NCBI RefSeq assembly: GCF_003259615.1
Contig: NZ_QLLR01000008.1
Span: 90,628-154,627 of the forward strand
Reading direction: 5' to 3'
Origin: Pedobacter cryoconitis
GTDB lineage: Bacteria; Bacteroidota; Bacteroidia; Sphingobacteriales; Sphingobacteriaceae
DNA: 64,000 nucleotides
This document shows positions 54,069-62,835 of the stretch, piece by piece. The position numbers and the translations under genes are program-made. Within the stretch, counting starts at the first letter, position 1. Each line of letters opens with the position of its first letter. Under the pieces are notes generated by a model that was given only the letters and a program-made list of their open reading frames with translations, was not told where the DNA came from and did no database searches.

Positions 54069-54475
54069 ATATGGTAAAACAACTTATTATAACAGTACCA
54101 AAAGACTTTCAAATATTGTGTATGGTACTTACGTGTGACATTGATGATGTCCTTCAAGATTATATTAACAGGATTTCATTGCCGAGACTGTTGAGCAGGC
54201 ATCCAGATGACCCTTTGGGTCTTGACATGCAGCTTTTTCTCACTAAGGCAAAGAGTCAAGACCCAAAGAAAATAGGCCGCGAGATCGAGAATTTTCTTAA
54301 AAAAGATTATCAAAAGGAACTGGAAGAATTGTTAAAACTTAAATTAGAACAAGCTGAATGTGAAGTGAGGGTCAGACTAATCATGGAAAAATGGCTTCCA
54401 AAAGTCAGGGCACTAAGAAAGGATTTGAGAAAAAAATCAGGTATTAATTTTATGATAACAGGCTATGACAATTAA
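54065..54475 (+). CDS. Accessory protein, function unknown (tandem relative of previous gene)
   Basis: A 136-aa protein starting at GTG 54065 (4-base overlap) or ATG 54071. The N terminus shares a pattern with the preceding protein. The C-terminal half is a long, charged helix (~80-125) rich in Lys and Glu, possibly DNA- or protein-binding. The pair looks like diverged duplicates. No function is assigned. Confidence 0.6.
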   Translation: MNMVKQLIITVPKDFQILCMVLTCDIDDVLQDYINRISLPRLLSRHPDDPLGLDMQLFLTKAKSQDPKKIGREIENFLKKDYQKELEELLKLKLEQAECEVRVRLIMEKWLPKVRALRKDLRKKSGINFMITGYDN

Positions 54476-54476
54476 C

Positions 54477-54531
54477 CCGCCTATGCGGTGTTTAATGAGC
54501 GTTACCCGCCTGTACAATAGGTGCGGTAACG
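54477..54531 (+). other. Two consecutive hairpins in the leader of the HEPN gene
   Basis: CCGC/GCGG with a 4-base loop (54477-54488) follows immediately after the 54,475 stop. A larger hairpin with CGTTACC/GGTAACG arms (54500-54531) comes next; both share a CCCGCCT segment. They may terminate the upstream operon or regulate the next gene, whose ATG is 51 bases further on. Confidence 0.4.
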
Positions 54532-54581
54532 ATTCTGTAATTGACGTAAACCTGAAAAAGGGAAAACTTAAACTTTAAACA

Positions 54582-55490
54582 ATGAAAAAGCAAAAGCTGA
54601 AAAATTTACCTATGCAATCTGAACCGACAATTGGAGAAGCACACATGAAAGAGATCACTGCCCAAATTGTGGAGCAGTATAAATTTGAAAAGATAGTCTG
54701 TTTCGGAAGCCAAGTGAACATTGTCCAAAAGGAAAGCTGTTTTGTGGACAATGACAATCAAACATTAATACCATCTGAATTGAACAGTTATTATCTGTTG
54801 TTAGTACCTTCAAAGGATGAAAAATGTGCAGATATAAAAATACAGCAGCGGCTGGAAGAGCAATTTAAGTCCGTCGCATCTGTAACTATTCTGATCCATA
54901 GAATGGATGAGTTCAATAATGCTTTACAAAACGGCAGTTCATTTTTCAAGTCCATTTATAAAAAAGGCATCATACTGCACGATAACAACGAAGAACAATT
55001 TGTTTCTCCAGGTGAAGGAGCACCTATTAATAAGCGCATTACCCTAAGAGAAGAATATTGGGTTCAGTGGTATAAATTATCTCTTGATTTTGTTAAAGGA
55101 GGAAAGTTTTATATAGGTGATGAGTGCAATGGACTGGCTGTTTTTATGTTGCACCAAGCATTACAACACTGTTATTCTGCTATGATCAGGGTTTTAACGG
55201 GATACAGAATCAACAGTAACAGTCTGCGTAGACTGTTAAAACTTGTAGACCTTGCCTTACCAGATTCTTCATTTGTAACCCCACATAAAGCGACTCCCGA
55301 AGATACTAGGTTAACAGGGATATTGTTAAAAGGCTTTAGTGATGCGCGGTATGATGACGCTTTTATTGTTACGAAAGATGACTTAACTGCTCTGTTAAAC
55401 AGAATAACCTTGATCATTGACAATGCAAATAAAGTTTGCTCACAGCGTATTGCCGATCTAAAAGATGGAAAAGCAATGTATAGCGCCTAA
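54582..55490 (+). CDS. HEPN-domain protein with degenerate nucleotidyltransferase-like N-terminal half
   Basis: The 302-aa N-terminal half has KFEKIVCFGSQV, resembling the GS motif of minimal nucleotidyltransferases. The expected DxD is replaced by a YYLLLVP strand, so it is likely catalytically dead. The C-terminal half (~150-290) is HEPN-like: LAVFMLHQALQHCYSAMIRVLTG, then ARYDDAFIVTKDDL. A canonical RxxxxH ribonuclease motif is not evident. Such fusions occur in Bacteroidota mobile elements; HEPN/MNT pairs elsewhere act as toxin-antitoxin or defence modules. Function here is unknown. Confidence 0.65.
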   Translation: MKKQKLKNLPMQSEPTIGEAHMKEITAQIVEQYKFEKIVCFGSQVNIVQKESCFVDNDNQTLIPSELNSYYLLLVPSKDEKCADIKIQQRLEEQFKSVASVTILIHRMDEFNNALQNGSSFFKSIYKKGIILHDNNEEQFVSPGEGAPINKRITLREEYWVQWYKLSLDFVKGGKFYIGDECNGLAVFMLHQALQHCYSAMIRVLTGYRINSNSLRRLLKLVDLALPDSSFVTPHKATPEDTRLTGILLKGFSDARYDDAFIVTKDDLTALLNRITLIIDNANKVCSQRIADLKDGKAMYSA

Positions 55491-55512
55491 TTTAAACACA
55501 TAGAATAGCGTT

Positions 55513-56196
55513 ATGGATGAATTTGAAAAAGACCTTTCAATCTGCTTAAAAAAGAAAAGTTATTGTGGTTATTTGGATCAGAATGAATTTACTCAAAGAT
55601 ATTTGTTAATAAAAAACCGTGTCAATAATTCTTTGACCAGAGAGGAATTAGCCTTCCTGTTAGGAAGAACCCCTTACTTTATCATCGACTACGAAGAATT
55701 ATCGCTGGCCGCTAAGTTGGATCTTGTTGACGTTGATCTATTATGTCTGATCCTGATTAGGGACAGATTTGAATCGCTAACCCTTGATAAGAAGGATGGC
55801 CAGCATGACATATCTCATGAGAAAAGAATGGTCAGAGTGACTATGCATGAATACCGTGAAAAGCTTGTTTATCAATTTAATCATCGCTGGAATGTTAATG
55901 GAGAAAACAAACCCTTGAAAATAACAGAACCAATATTTCAAACTTCTACCTTGGGAGATGAGCCGATCAAACTCATTAATGTTGAAATAACTAAGCTTTT
56001 ATCAGAGGGGTATTTTAATACCAAAAGATCTCCGCTAGAGATTCGTGAAGTTGTATGGAGAGCCTATAAGTATAAGTCCAGTGCTTGGTCTATTATCTTT
56101 CTGAAAAACATAATCTACGAGTTTATTAGAGATAATAAATTGGTTATGGGATATGACAAAGGGCACTTTACCTATCAAATCAAAAATAATTTATAA
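55513..56196 (+). CDS. Accessory protein with HTH-like segment, function unknown
   Basis: A 227-aa soluble protein, 22 bases downstream of the HEPN gene and probably cotranscribed. The N-terminal segment LTREELAFLLGRTPYFIIDYEEL has the rhythm of an XRE-type helix-turn-helix. The C-terminal ~85 residues (from IKLINVEITKLLSEGYF) form a separate helical domain. A regulatory role is possible; no family is confidently recognised. Confidence 0.55.
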   Translation: MDEFEKDLSICLKKKSYCGYLDQNEFTQRYLLIKNRVNNSLTREELAFLLGRTPYFIIDYEELSLAAKLDLVDVDLLCLILIRDRFESLTLDKKDGQHDISHEKRMVRVTMHEYREKLVYQFNHRWNVNGENKPLKITEPIFQTSTLGDEPIKLINVEITKLLSEGYFNTKRSPLEIREVVWRAYKYKSSAWSIIFLKNIIYEFIRDNKLVMGYDKGHFTYQIKNNL

Positions 56197-56278
56197 TTCG
56201 ACACCTTGAATACCCAGGAAGAACGGTTGGCATCTGCCAAACCGTTTCTTTTTATGGCGAATATTTATTTTACTGTAT

Positions 56279-56944
56279 TTATAGTCTAACTAATTTTGCA
56301 ATTAGGTTGATGTCGGATGCGTCTACATACAGCTTTACTCCTGACGGGTATTCTAATGTGACTTCTTTCTGTAAAAGCTTATTGCGGGGTTCAAAATTGG
56401 TATGGTCTACCGGATCTGCCTCTTTTTCGATCCAGTAGTCTGTTTTGAATACATCATTATTTTTCTCTACGGAATGTTCTTTTTTTACTTGTAAACTATG
56501 CTGACGATCATATAATGCTTCTTCCTTATTTTCCTCTACGATTCCACTTTCCGTAATTGACAGTTCAGAAAGTACATCTGTTTTGCCATTTGTTAAACGC
56601 CAATAATTTGAAAAGGGTCGCGGGTGGAAGTCCATTAGCCAGGCAAGAAGCTCAATAGTTTTTTCACGGGTTTTAATTCCTTTCTGTAGAAAGTTGCAGA
56701 GCGACTTGAACTTCTCAGTGTCACATTTTTTGACGGTTAAGTCAGTAAGTTCTTTATCGAATGGTATTTCAAGAAATTCTTTAAGAATCCGTTTATCTTC
56801 ATTATTGCACCGTGTGTTATATAGTAACCGGAACTCATTGCGAATATTGGCGCAAGTTGGATGCATTAGATTCATTGAAAGCTTGCCGGACGCTTTTTTT
56901 TTTTCATAGAAGCTTAGTAGCTCTGATCTGTATTCTTCTATCAT
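56279..56944 (-). CDS. Accessory protein, function unknown
   Basis: A 221-aa protein convergent with the HEPN operon. The N-terminal ~110 residues are helical. The middle is polar and probably disordered. The last ~28 residues (VTLEYPSGVKLYVDASDINLIAKLVRL in outline) resemble the C-terminal tail of small IS66-type accessory proteins, which is a weak similarity. No catalytic motif is seen. The next minus-strand gene upstream starts within 80 bases. Confidence 0.5.
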   Translation of the reverse strand: MIEEYRSELLSFYEKKKASGKLSMNLMHPTCANIRNEFRLLYNTRCNNEDKRILKEFLEIPFDKELTDLTVKKCDTEKFKSLCNFLQKGIKTREKTIELLAWLMDFHPRPFSNYWRLTNGKTDVLSELSITESGIVEENKEEALYDRQHSLQVKKEHSVEKNNDVFKTDYWIEKEADPVDHTNFEPRNKLLQKEVTLEYPSGVKLYVDASDINLIAKLVRL

Positions 56945-57022
56945 TTTTCATAAATTTAGAATATAAATCTACAGAATTTCCAAAACCAGAAACTTATCAT
57001 AAGATTGATCAACTTGTTTGAT

Positions 57023-57481
57023 CTATTTCTTTTCATTATTCTTTAATGAATTGTACTTAGCAAGGAGCGCATTGTGTTTATTCTCAAGCTCAGCGTATTT
57101 CTCAGCATTCCGTTCAATCATTAGTTGGTTCTTCTCCAACAGAGCAGTATATTTTCTCTGTAAATCAAGATATGCTTTGCTCTCCTTTTCTGCTTGCTCT
57201 ACAGAGTTATCAGGTTGAAAGCTTAATATTTCGGGATATTGAATGGAAAAATCATGTTTAATAGCCTTTGCATAACGAGCCATTATTTTAAAGTCGAGAA
57301 ATTCCTGCTTTACATGAGTATAAAATGTATTTTCTTTATACAATGCGCGCTCCGCGGCATCCTTATTACTGAACCCGCTTTGAGAAACGGCCACATATAA
57401 GCTCTTTCCTCTACCTTTCAATTTACTGACGTCTATAGATCCTGATTTCATTGATACTAAAGTAGGTCTATATGACTTCAA
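57023..57481 (-). CDS. Coiled-coil protein with possible N-terminal HTH
   Basis: A 152-aa protein whose first ~80 residues include SGFSNKDAAERALYKENTFYTHVKQ, an atypical helix-turn-helix-like region. Its last ~60 residues form a coiled coil (YLDLQRKYTALLEKNQLMIERNAEKYAELENK in outline). Gene architecture resembles the XRE plus coiled-coil regulator at 52,498. It is probably a DNA-binding oligomer; no family is recognised. Confidence 0.55.
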   Translation of the reverse strand: MKSYRPTLVSMKSGSIDVSKLKGRGKSLYVAVSQSGFSNKDAAERALYKENTFYTHVKQEFLDFKIMARYAKAIKHDFSIQYPEILSFQPDNSVEQAEKESKAYLDLQRKYTALLEKNQLMIERNAEKYAELENKHNALLAKYNSLKNNEKK

Positions 57482-57698
57482 ATTATATTTGAATTATGGT
57501 TTGATTTGGTTTGAAAATACCTATATTTGATCTATTGTTTAATTTATTAAAATCGAATTTGAAAAAAATATAATAAAAATATAAGAGTTGAACAGTTAAT
57601 TGTTTCAATGGTGTAATTTAAAGAGTCTCACTTCCACTCGTCTGACAATAAAATCGAACGTGAGAACGATAGATTATGCCTGCATTTCTTAAATATGC

Positions 57699-57706
57699 TA
57701 TATTTG
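57699..57706 (+). promoter_or_regulatory. Promoter -7 box for a putative small RNA
   Basis: TATATTTG matches TAnnTTTG and ends 7 bases before the first paired base of the RNA-like structure. The -33 element is not clear. Confidence 0.45.
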
Positions 57707-57710
57707 CGTC

Positions 57711-57835
57711 TTTAAGGATGTGGGCACTATCGTTTATGCTAAGTTCGAAGGCGTCAGACCCGGTGGAATAAAGCTATGCGGAGTGCCCCTCCTTATTTCA
57801 TAGTGAGGCTCGCAATCAATACGAGCTATGAAAAA
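57711..57835 (+). ncRNA. Putative structured small RNA
   Basis: Starting about where transcription from the TATATTTG box should begin, AAGGA-tgt-GGGCACT (57714-57728) pairs with AGTGCCC-c-TCCTT (57782-57794), closing a ~53-base GC-richer internal region. A second stem follows (TTCATA...GCTCG with CGAGC TATGAA, 57797-57832). There is no ORF inside, and none of the known RNA families I know fits. A leader RNA for a distant gene is an alternative. Confidence 0.4.
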
Positions 57836-57927
57836 AAATAATAAACTTATCAAATGCACTCACTTTAAGGAAGGATTTTATCCACCTTAACTCTATTAAG
57901 CCTTCATTAGTCGATACTTTTCCTTGA

Positions 57928-58045
57928 CCGCCCCTGCCAAGAATGCGAGAATTTAGGAAACAGTTTAGACCATGCCTAAATGAGCATGGTGCTTCACTCG
58001 TTATTTCAATCCAGGCAGGGGCGGGTAATGGGTGTAAGCCCTGCC
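57928..58045. repeat. Nested inverted repeat with competing pairing partner
   Basis: CCGCCCCTGCC (57928-57938) is complementary to GGCAGGGGCGG (58014-58024). Between them sits a second hairpin ACCATGC/GCATGGT (57969-57990). The GGCAGGG part can alternatively pair with CCCTGCC at 58039-58045, so two mutually exclusive foldings exist. It could be an RNA switch, a recombination site or an origin element; nothing decides between these. Confidence 0.45.
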
Positions 58046-58107
58046 CATTTAAGGTTTACCAACCCGTTACATAACCGAGTTTCTAATCAATTATGTACGG
58101 ATAAAAT

Positions 58108-58281
58108 ATGAATATTTATCTAATCCATCAGTTTATAGAACAGATTTACACATTACCAATTGATGTTCATAATAAAATGCCCTTAGACTCAACGACAAGG
58201 GTAGATCATAAATACCTCTTCCAGAAGAAATACAAATTTCTTGAAGCATTATACGAAAACATTGTTAAGCCGCCAGTTTAG
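58108..58281 (+). CDS. Small ORF, 57 aa, function unknown
   Basis: ATG at 58108 opens a 57-codon frame (NIYLIHQFIEQIYTLPIDVH...LEALYENIVKPPV) with amino-acid composition like real Bacteroidota proteins. It ends 56 bases before the TlpA-like gene on the same strand. There is no motif and no strong promoter, so it could be a degraded gene fragment. Confidence 0.35.
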   Translation: MNIYLIHQFIEQIYTLPIDVHNKMPLDSTTRVDHKYLFQKKYKFLEALYENIVKPPV

Positions 58282-58337
58282 CTGATTTGGGTTAAAATCA
58301 TCCCATAAATTCTTAAAAATCAACTAAACCAATTAAC

Positions 58338-59606
58338 ATGAAAAAAATAACGATATACATCGTAATGGCCACGCTTTGCCTTTTTTTAGAGGTAGATGCC
58401 CAGAATCAAACCAGCTTACTTAAGCCGCTAAAAATTGGAGATACCATTCCAGAAGCTATTTGGAACCTGCCATTGCAAGTGGTCAATCATCCCAATGCCA
58501 AGCAGATGATTACATTAAATGACTATAGGGGCAAATTAATCATTTTAGATTTTTGGGCTACATGGTGCAGTTCCTGCATTGAAGCAATGCCCAAGATGAT
58601 GCATTTGCAGGAAGGCTTCGGTAATCAAATACAAATATTTCCGATAACATTTCAAAGCAAAAGTATTGTGCATACTTTTCTACAGAAGAACGCCACTGGA
58701 AAGTCTTTAAAACTACCAATTATAAACGGGGATACAATTCTGTCAAAAGTATTTCCACATAAATTAATTTCTCACTTAGTGTGGATTGATCCATCTGGTA
58801 TTTTGAAGGCAACAACATGGTCTGAAAATGCAAAAAAGGAAAACATACAATCCGTTTTAAACAATGAAAGTCTTAGCTGGACAATGAAGAAGGATATGGG
58901 ATCATTCGACAAGAATGTGTCTTTATTATCCTTTTCAGATAATGGTGCTCCATTACCAAAAACAGTTTTTTATTCTGCTTTTACTAGCCATTTGAACGGT
59001 GTTAATCCAACAGCTGGAATTTTCACTGACAGTTTAAAGGGAGCTACAAGATACTATAACATTAATGCAACTGCCACATCTCTATGCGTAATTGCGTGGG
59101 GTAAGCCAATTCCCGAACTTTCGCCTAAGCAGTATATTTTCCTAAATAGTGCATCAAAATATAAACGTACAGATCGCATTTATAGAGAAGATTGGAATCG
59201 ACTATACACTTACTGTTATGATGCAGTAATGCCAATACATTACACTGAAGGACAATTTGCCGCTTTGCTCAAAGAAGATCTTAAGCGGATTATAAAGTTG
59301 GAGGGATCTCTTGAAAAAACAAATGTCAAATGTATTATCGTAAAGAGTATTGAAGATGGAAAAATCAAAAGAGCTAAGTCGAGTAAATCAATTTTGCTAT
59401 CGGATTTTATCTGGTTTATCAATAATAAAATTGGTTCATTCCCTTATGCAATAAATGAAACAGGGAATCAAAACCTTCGTACAGACTTGATACGGAAGAA
59501 TTATAAGGATTTCCAAAATCTGGCCGTCGAGTTAGCAAAAGACGGCCTCAAAGCCACATTGGAGGATCGCGAAATTGAAACATTCATTATTAAAGAAATC
59601 AACTAA
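58338..59606 (+). CDS. TlpA-like thioredoxin-fold protein
   Basis: The 422-aa secreted protein has a signal peptide (residues ~1-21, ending VDAQ) and a TlpA/ResA-type thioredoxin domain (~30-175) with FWATWCSSCIEAMPKM, the CxxC site. A C-terminal extension of ~240 residues has no recognised domain. It is a periplasmic thiol-disulfide oxidoreductase. It is 4 bases upstream of a SusC-type receptor, as in many Bacteroidota loci where TlpA-like proteins accompany SusCD pairs. Confidence 0.82.
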   Translation: MKKITIYIVMATLCLFLEVDAQNQTSLLKPLKIGDTIPEAIWNLPLQVVNHPNAKQMITLNDYRGKLIILDFWATWCSSCIEAMPKMMHLQEGFGNQIQIFPITFQSKSIVHTFLQKNATGKSLKLPIINGDTILSKVFPHKLISHLVWIDPSGILKATTWSENAKKENIQSVLNNESLSWTMKKDMGSFDKNVSLLSFSDNGAPLPKTVFYSAFTSHLNGVNPTAGIFTDSLKGATRYYNINATATSLCVIAWGKPIPELSPKQYIFLNSASKYKRTDRIYREDWNRLYTYCYDAVMPIHYTEGQFAALLKEDLKRIIKLEGSLEKTNVKCIIVKSIEDGKIKRAKSSKSILLSDFIWFINNKIGSFPYAINETGNQNLRTDLIRKNYKDFQNLAVELAKDGLKATLEDREIETFIIKEIN

Positions 59607-59610
59607 GAAG

Positions 59611-62600
59611 ATGAAATTACTTATAACATTCTTTATAGTTCTATCAGTCACTTATGTATCCCATGCACAACAACAAATATCTGGAAGGGTAATGGACAAA
59701 TCATTCAACCACCCGTTAGCTGGAGCAATAGTAGCAATAGGTCAGAACGGTGAGAAAACACTTACAGACAGCAATGGATATTTTATGTTAAAGACTAATA
59801 TATCCGTCTCTGTTCTCATCATATCATATATAGGCTATAAAAAACAAGAAATCAGTTTTAAGTTGCCATTGAAAGAACAATTAACTGTTTTTCTTTCACA
59901 GGATGAGCAAACTTTGCAAGAGGTGACAATTAATACTGGGTACGAAACTGTTCCTAAAGAACGTTCCACGGGTTCTTTTGAACAAATAGACAATCAATTG
60001 TTAAACCGTCGGGTTAGTTCAAATATCCTTTCCAGATTGGATGGAGTGACGAACAGCCTATTATTTGACAAACGTGATCCCAACAACACTAAACTACAGG
60101 TCAGAGGAGTTAGTACACTGTTCGCATCCACAACTCCTTTAATAATTGTTGACAATTTCCCTTATGAAGGAGATATCAACAACATCAATCCAAACGATAT
60201 AGAATCGGTTTCCGTTCTTAAAGATGCTGCTGCTGCTTCTATTTGGGGCGCCAGAGCTGGTAACGGAGTTATTGTAATCACAACAAAAAAGGGCAGGTAC
60301 AATCAACCTTTGCAAATCAGCATAAATACTAACTTTACTATAGCACAAAAACCAAACCTCTTTAATATTCCTGAAATGTCAGCTTCTGATTATATAAGTG
60401 CACAAAGATATTTGTTCAATAACAATTTTTATGAAGATGATTTGAATAATACACAGACTTATCCACCATTAGGAGATGTTGTTGAATTACTGGCAAAACA
60501 GCGAAACCTACCACAGACAGATGTTGAGGGAAGAGCTTTGATTAACCAACAGATAAGTGAATTTCAGAGGTACGATGTACGTAATGATTTTCAAAAATAT
60601 ATCTATCAGCCTTCTATAAGCCTCCAACATTCTTTAAGTATAAGTAGCGGAACTGAAAAAGCAAAATATATCCTTACTGCTGGATATGATAAGAACATTC
60701 CAGAATTAAAAGGCAACGAATCTGAACGGCTTACTTTGCGGTTTAATCATACACAAACACTTTTCAAAAATCTGGAGATCCAAACAAATATTGCTTTCAC
60801 TAGTAATTCATCCAAGATGAATAGTACAGGCGGGTATTTTGGAAATTATAATAGTGGAAACAGAAATCTCTATCCATATTCAAGATTTGCTGATGGTATA
60901 GGTTTACCATTGGCAATTGAAAGGAATCTACGCAAATCATTCGTAGATCAAGCATTAAGTAATGGACTTTTGGACTGGTCATATAAGCCACTGGATGAAC
61001 TTAGCCTTTCGGATAACAGCACCGTTGGTCAGGATATTCGTATTAATAGTGCCGCCATTTACAAAGTTTCTTCTGCTTTTAAGGTAGAGATTAGGTATCA
61101 ATACGGTTCATACAATTTGAACGGAAAAAATTATCATAAGCAGGAATCTTATTTCACCCGTGATCTCATCAACAGATTTACAGATGTGTCATCTGGAACA
61201 TTAATACGAAATATTCCAGTCGGCGGAATTTTAGATGAAAGCACAACGAGATTATCTGATAATTCAATAAGGGGACAACTTAATTTCAACAAGCAATGGG
61301 GTAAGGATCATCAGCTATCCGCAATTGGTGGGATAGAGGCAAGACAGACGAATACTGAAAGCAGAACATTCAGGAATTACGGTTATGATGATGATCTTTT
61401 GACTTATCTACCAGTAGATTATCTCAGAGAATTTCCTACGTATAACAATATGTTTGGATCATCAAGAATTGATGGAAACGTCAACCTTGGTTCGCTACTA
61501 AATCGCTTTTTTTCTATTTATTCCAATGCAGCCTATAGTTTTAAAAATAGATACACCTTATCACTAAGTGCTAGAAAGGATGCATCAAATCTTTTTGGCG
61601 TAGAAGCAAACAGGAAGGGAATACCTCTCTGGTCAACAGGCGCCTCATGGAACATATCCGACGAGCCATTCTATAAAATCAATTTAATCCCTGTAATGCG
61701 GGCAAGATTAACCTATGGCTTTAGCGGTAATCTGCCAACAGATCAATCCGCACTAACCATCATTTCTTATTCTACAGCAACGGATAATAGTATTAGGTTG
61801 CCCTTTGCTAATATTACTAACCCTCCCAATCCTTTGCTAAGATGGGAAAAGGTTGGGATGATAAATGCGGGAATTGATTTTGGATTCAAGAATAATCGTT
61901 TATATGGTAGTATTGAGTATTTCTCCAAGAAAGTAAAAGATATGCTTGGAAATGAGACCACCGATGCAACAAAAGGATTTTCAGGAATAGTTACAAATAG
62001 TGCAAATATGGAAGGTCAAGGAATTGACTTATCATTAAATTCAATTAATACCACGGGACATTTGAAATGGAGAACCACATTCCTTTTTAGTTATGTCAAA
62101 AATAAGTTAACGAAATACCTTTCTGAACCCTCACTTTATGCTAATATGTATATTGGTGATGGCAATGCATTAATCCCATTGACGGGTAAGATGCCGTACA
62201 TGGTTGTGAGCTATAAATGGTTAGGATTAGAAGGACTCAACGGTAATCCCCAGGGATTATACAATGGAATAACTAGCACTGACTACTACAACATAACTAA
62301 CAGCACATTACTTGGAGATGCTGTTTTCCATGGCTCGCCCCTACCTCTTTATTTTGGTTCAATAAGAAACGGAGTTTCGTGGAAGAATTGGTCACTTTCA
62401 GTTAATATTGGATATAAATTGGACTATTATTTTAGAAGGAGCTCAATTGGATATTATACTTTAGGGAATCTTGGAAGGGGTCATTCCGACTTTAGTAAAC
62501 GTTGGCAGAATCAAGGTGATGAAAAAAACACAACTGTACCTTCGTTTACCTATCCATTGGATATTTACAGGGATGCGTTCTATTTGAACTCAGAAGCTAC

Positions 62601-62826
62601 TGTAGAAAAAGCCGACAATATCAAGATACAAGATATTCAAATGGACTACACTTTTCAGAGCAAACCAAACCGTCACAATTTCTTTAGACAAATACAGTTT
62701 TATTCTTACCTCAACAATCTAAACTTATTAGTTTGGAAAGCAAATAAATTAGGAATTGACCCTGATTTTATCAATGGACTTAAGACGCCTATTAGTTTGT
62801 CTTTAGGCTTAAAAGCAACCTTTTAA
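59611..62826 (+). CDS. SusC/RagA-type TonB-dependent outer-membrane receptor
   Basis: The 1071-aa protein has a signal peptide (KLLITFFIVLSVTYVSHAQ), an N-terminal carboxypeptidase-like regulatory domain (~22-105), a plug domain with LQVRGVSTLFASTTPLIIVDNF and the SusC signature NPNDIESVSVLKDAAAASIWG, then a C-terminal beta barrel ending in LSLGLKATF. It imports oligomeric nutrients with its SusD lipoprotein. I use the ATG at 59611 rather than an earlier in-frame TTG at 59575. There is no N-terminal STN domain, so it is not a FecIR-type signalling receptor. Confidence 0.93.
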   Translation: MKLLITFFIVLSVTYVSHAQQQISGRVMDKSFNHPLAGAIVAIGQNGEKTLTDSNGYFMLKTNISVSVLIISYIGYKKQEISFKLPLKEQLTVFLSQDEQTLQEVTINTGYETVPKERSTGSFEQIDNQLLNRRVSSNILSRLDGVTNSLLFDKRDPNNTKLQVRGVSTLFASTTPLIIVDNFPYEGDINNINPNDIESVSVLKDAAAASIWGARAGNGVIVITTKKGRYNQPLQISINTNFTIAQKPNLFNIPEMSASDYISAQRYLFNNNFYEDDLNNTQTYPPLGDVVELLAKQRNLPQTDVEGRALINQQISEFQRYDVRNDFQKYIYQPSISLQHSLSISSGTEKAKYILTAGYDKNIPELKGNESERLTLRFNHTQTLFKNLEIQTNIAFTSNSSKMNSTGGYFGNYNSGNRNLYPYSRFADGIGLPLAIERNLRKSFVDQALSNGLLDWSYKPLDELSLSDNSTVGQDIRINSAAIYKVSSAFKVEIRYQYGSYNLNGKNYHKQESYFTRDLINRFTDVSSGTLIRNIPVGGILDESTTRLSDNSIRGQLNFNKQWGKDHQLSAIGGIEARQTNTESRTFRNYGYDDDLLTYLPVDYLREFPTYNNMFGSSRIDGNVNLGSLLNRFFSIYSNAAYSFKNRYTLSLSARKDASNLFGVEANRKGIPLWSTGASWNISDEPFYKINLIPVMRARLTYGFSGNLPTDQSALTIISYSTATDNSIRLPFANITNPPNPLLRWEKVGMINAGIDFGFKNNRLYGSIEYFSKKVKDMLGNETTDATKGFSGIVTNSANMEGQGIDLSLNSINTTGHLKWRTTFLFSYVKNKLTKYLSEPSLYANMYIGDGNALIPLTGKMPYMVVSYKWLGLEGLNGNPQGLYNGITSTDYYNITNSTLLGDAVFHGSPLPLYFGSIRNGVSWKNWSLSVNIGYKLDYYFRRSSIGYYTLGNLGRGHSDFSKRWQNQGDEKNTTVPSFTYPLDIYRDAFYLNSEATVEKADNIKIQDIQMDYTFQSKPNRHNFFRQIQFYSYLNNLNLLVWKANKLGIDPDFINGLKTPISLSLGLKATF

Positions 62827-62835
62827 TCTAAAATT

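Larger units (their letters stand above)
57482..58107. other. 626-bp gene-free region rich in inverted repeats
   Basis: There is no ORF of coding quality between the coiled-coil gene and the small ORF at 58108. It holds a promoter box with a structured-RNA candidate (57699-57832) and a nested inverted repeat (57928-58045). The rest is AT-rich without recognisable elements. Confidence 0.5.

Noticed and set aside
39990..58340. Search for a direct repeat of the tRNA-Leu 3' end marking the other end of the element
   Set aside because: I found only short, unconvincing matches (for example CCGCCAG near 58272). Large serine recombinases use very short crossover cores, so absence of a long repeat is expected and the right boundary stays open.
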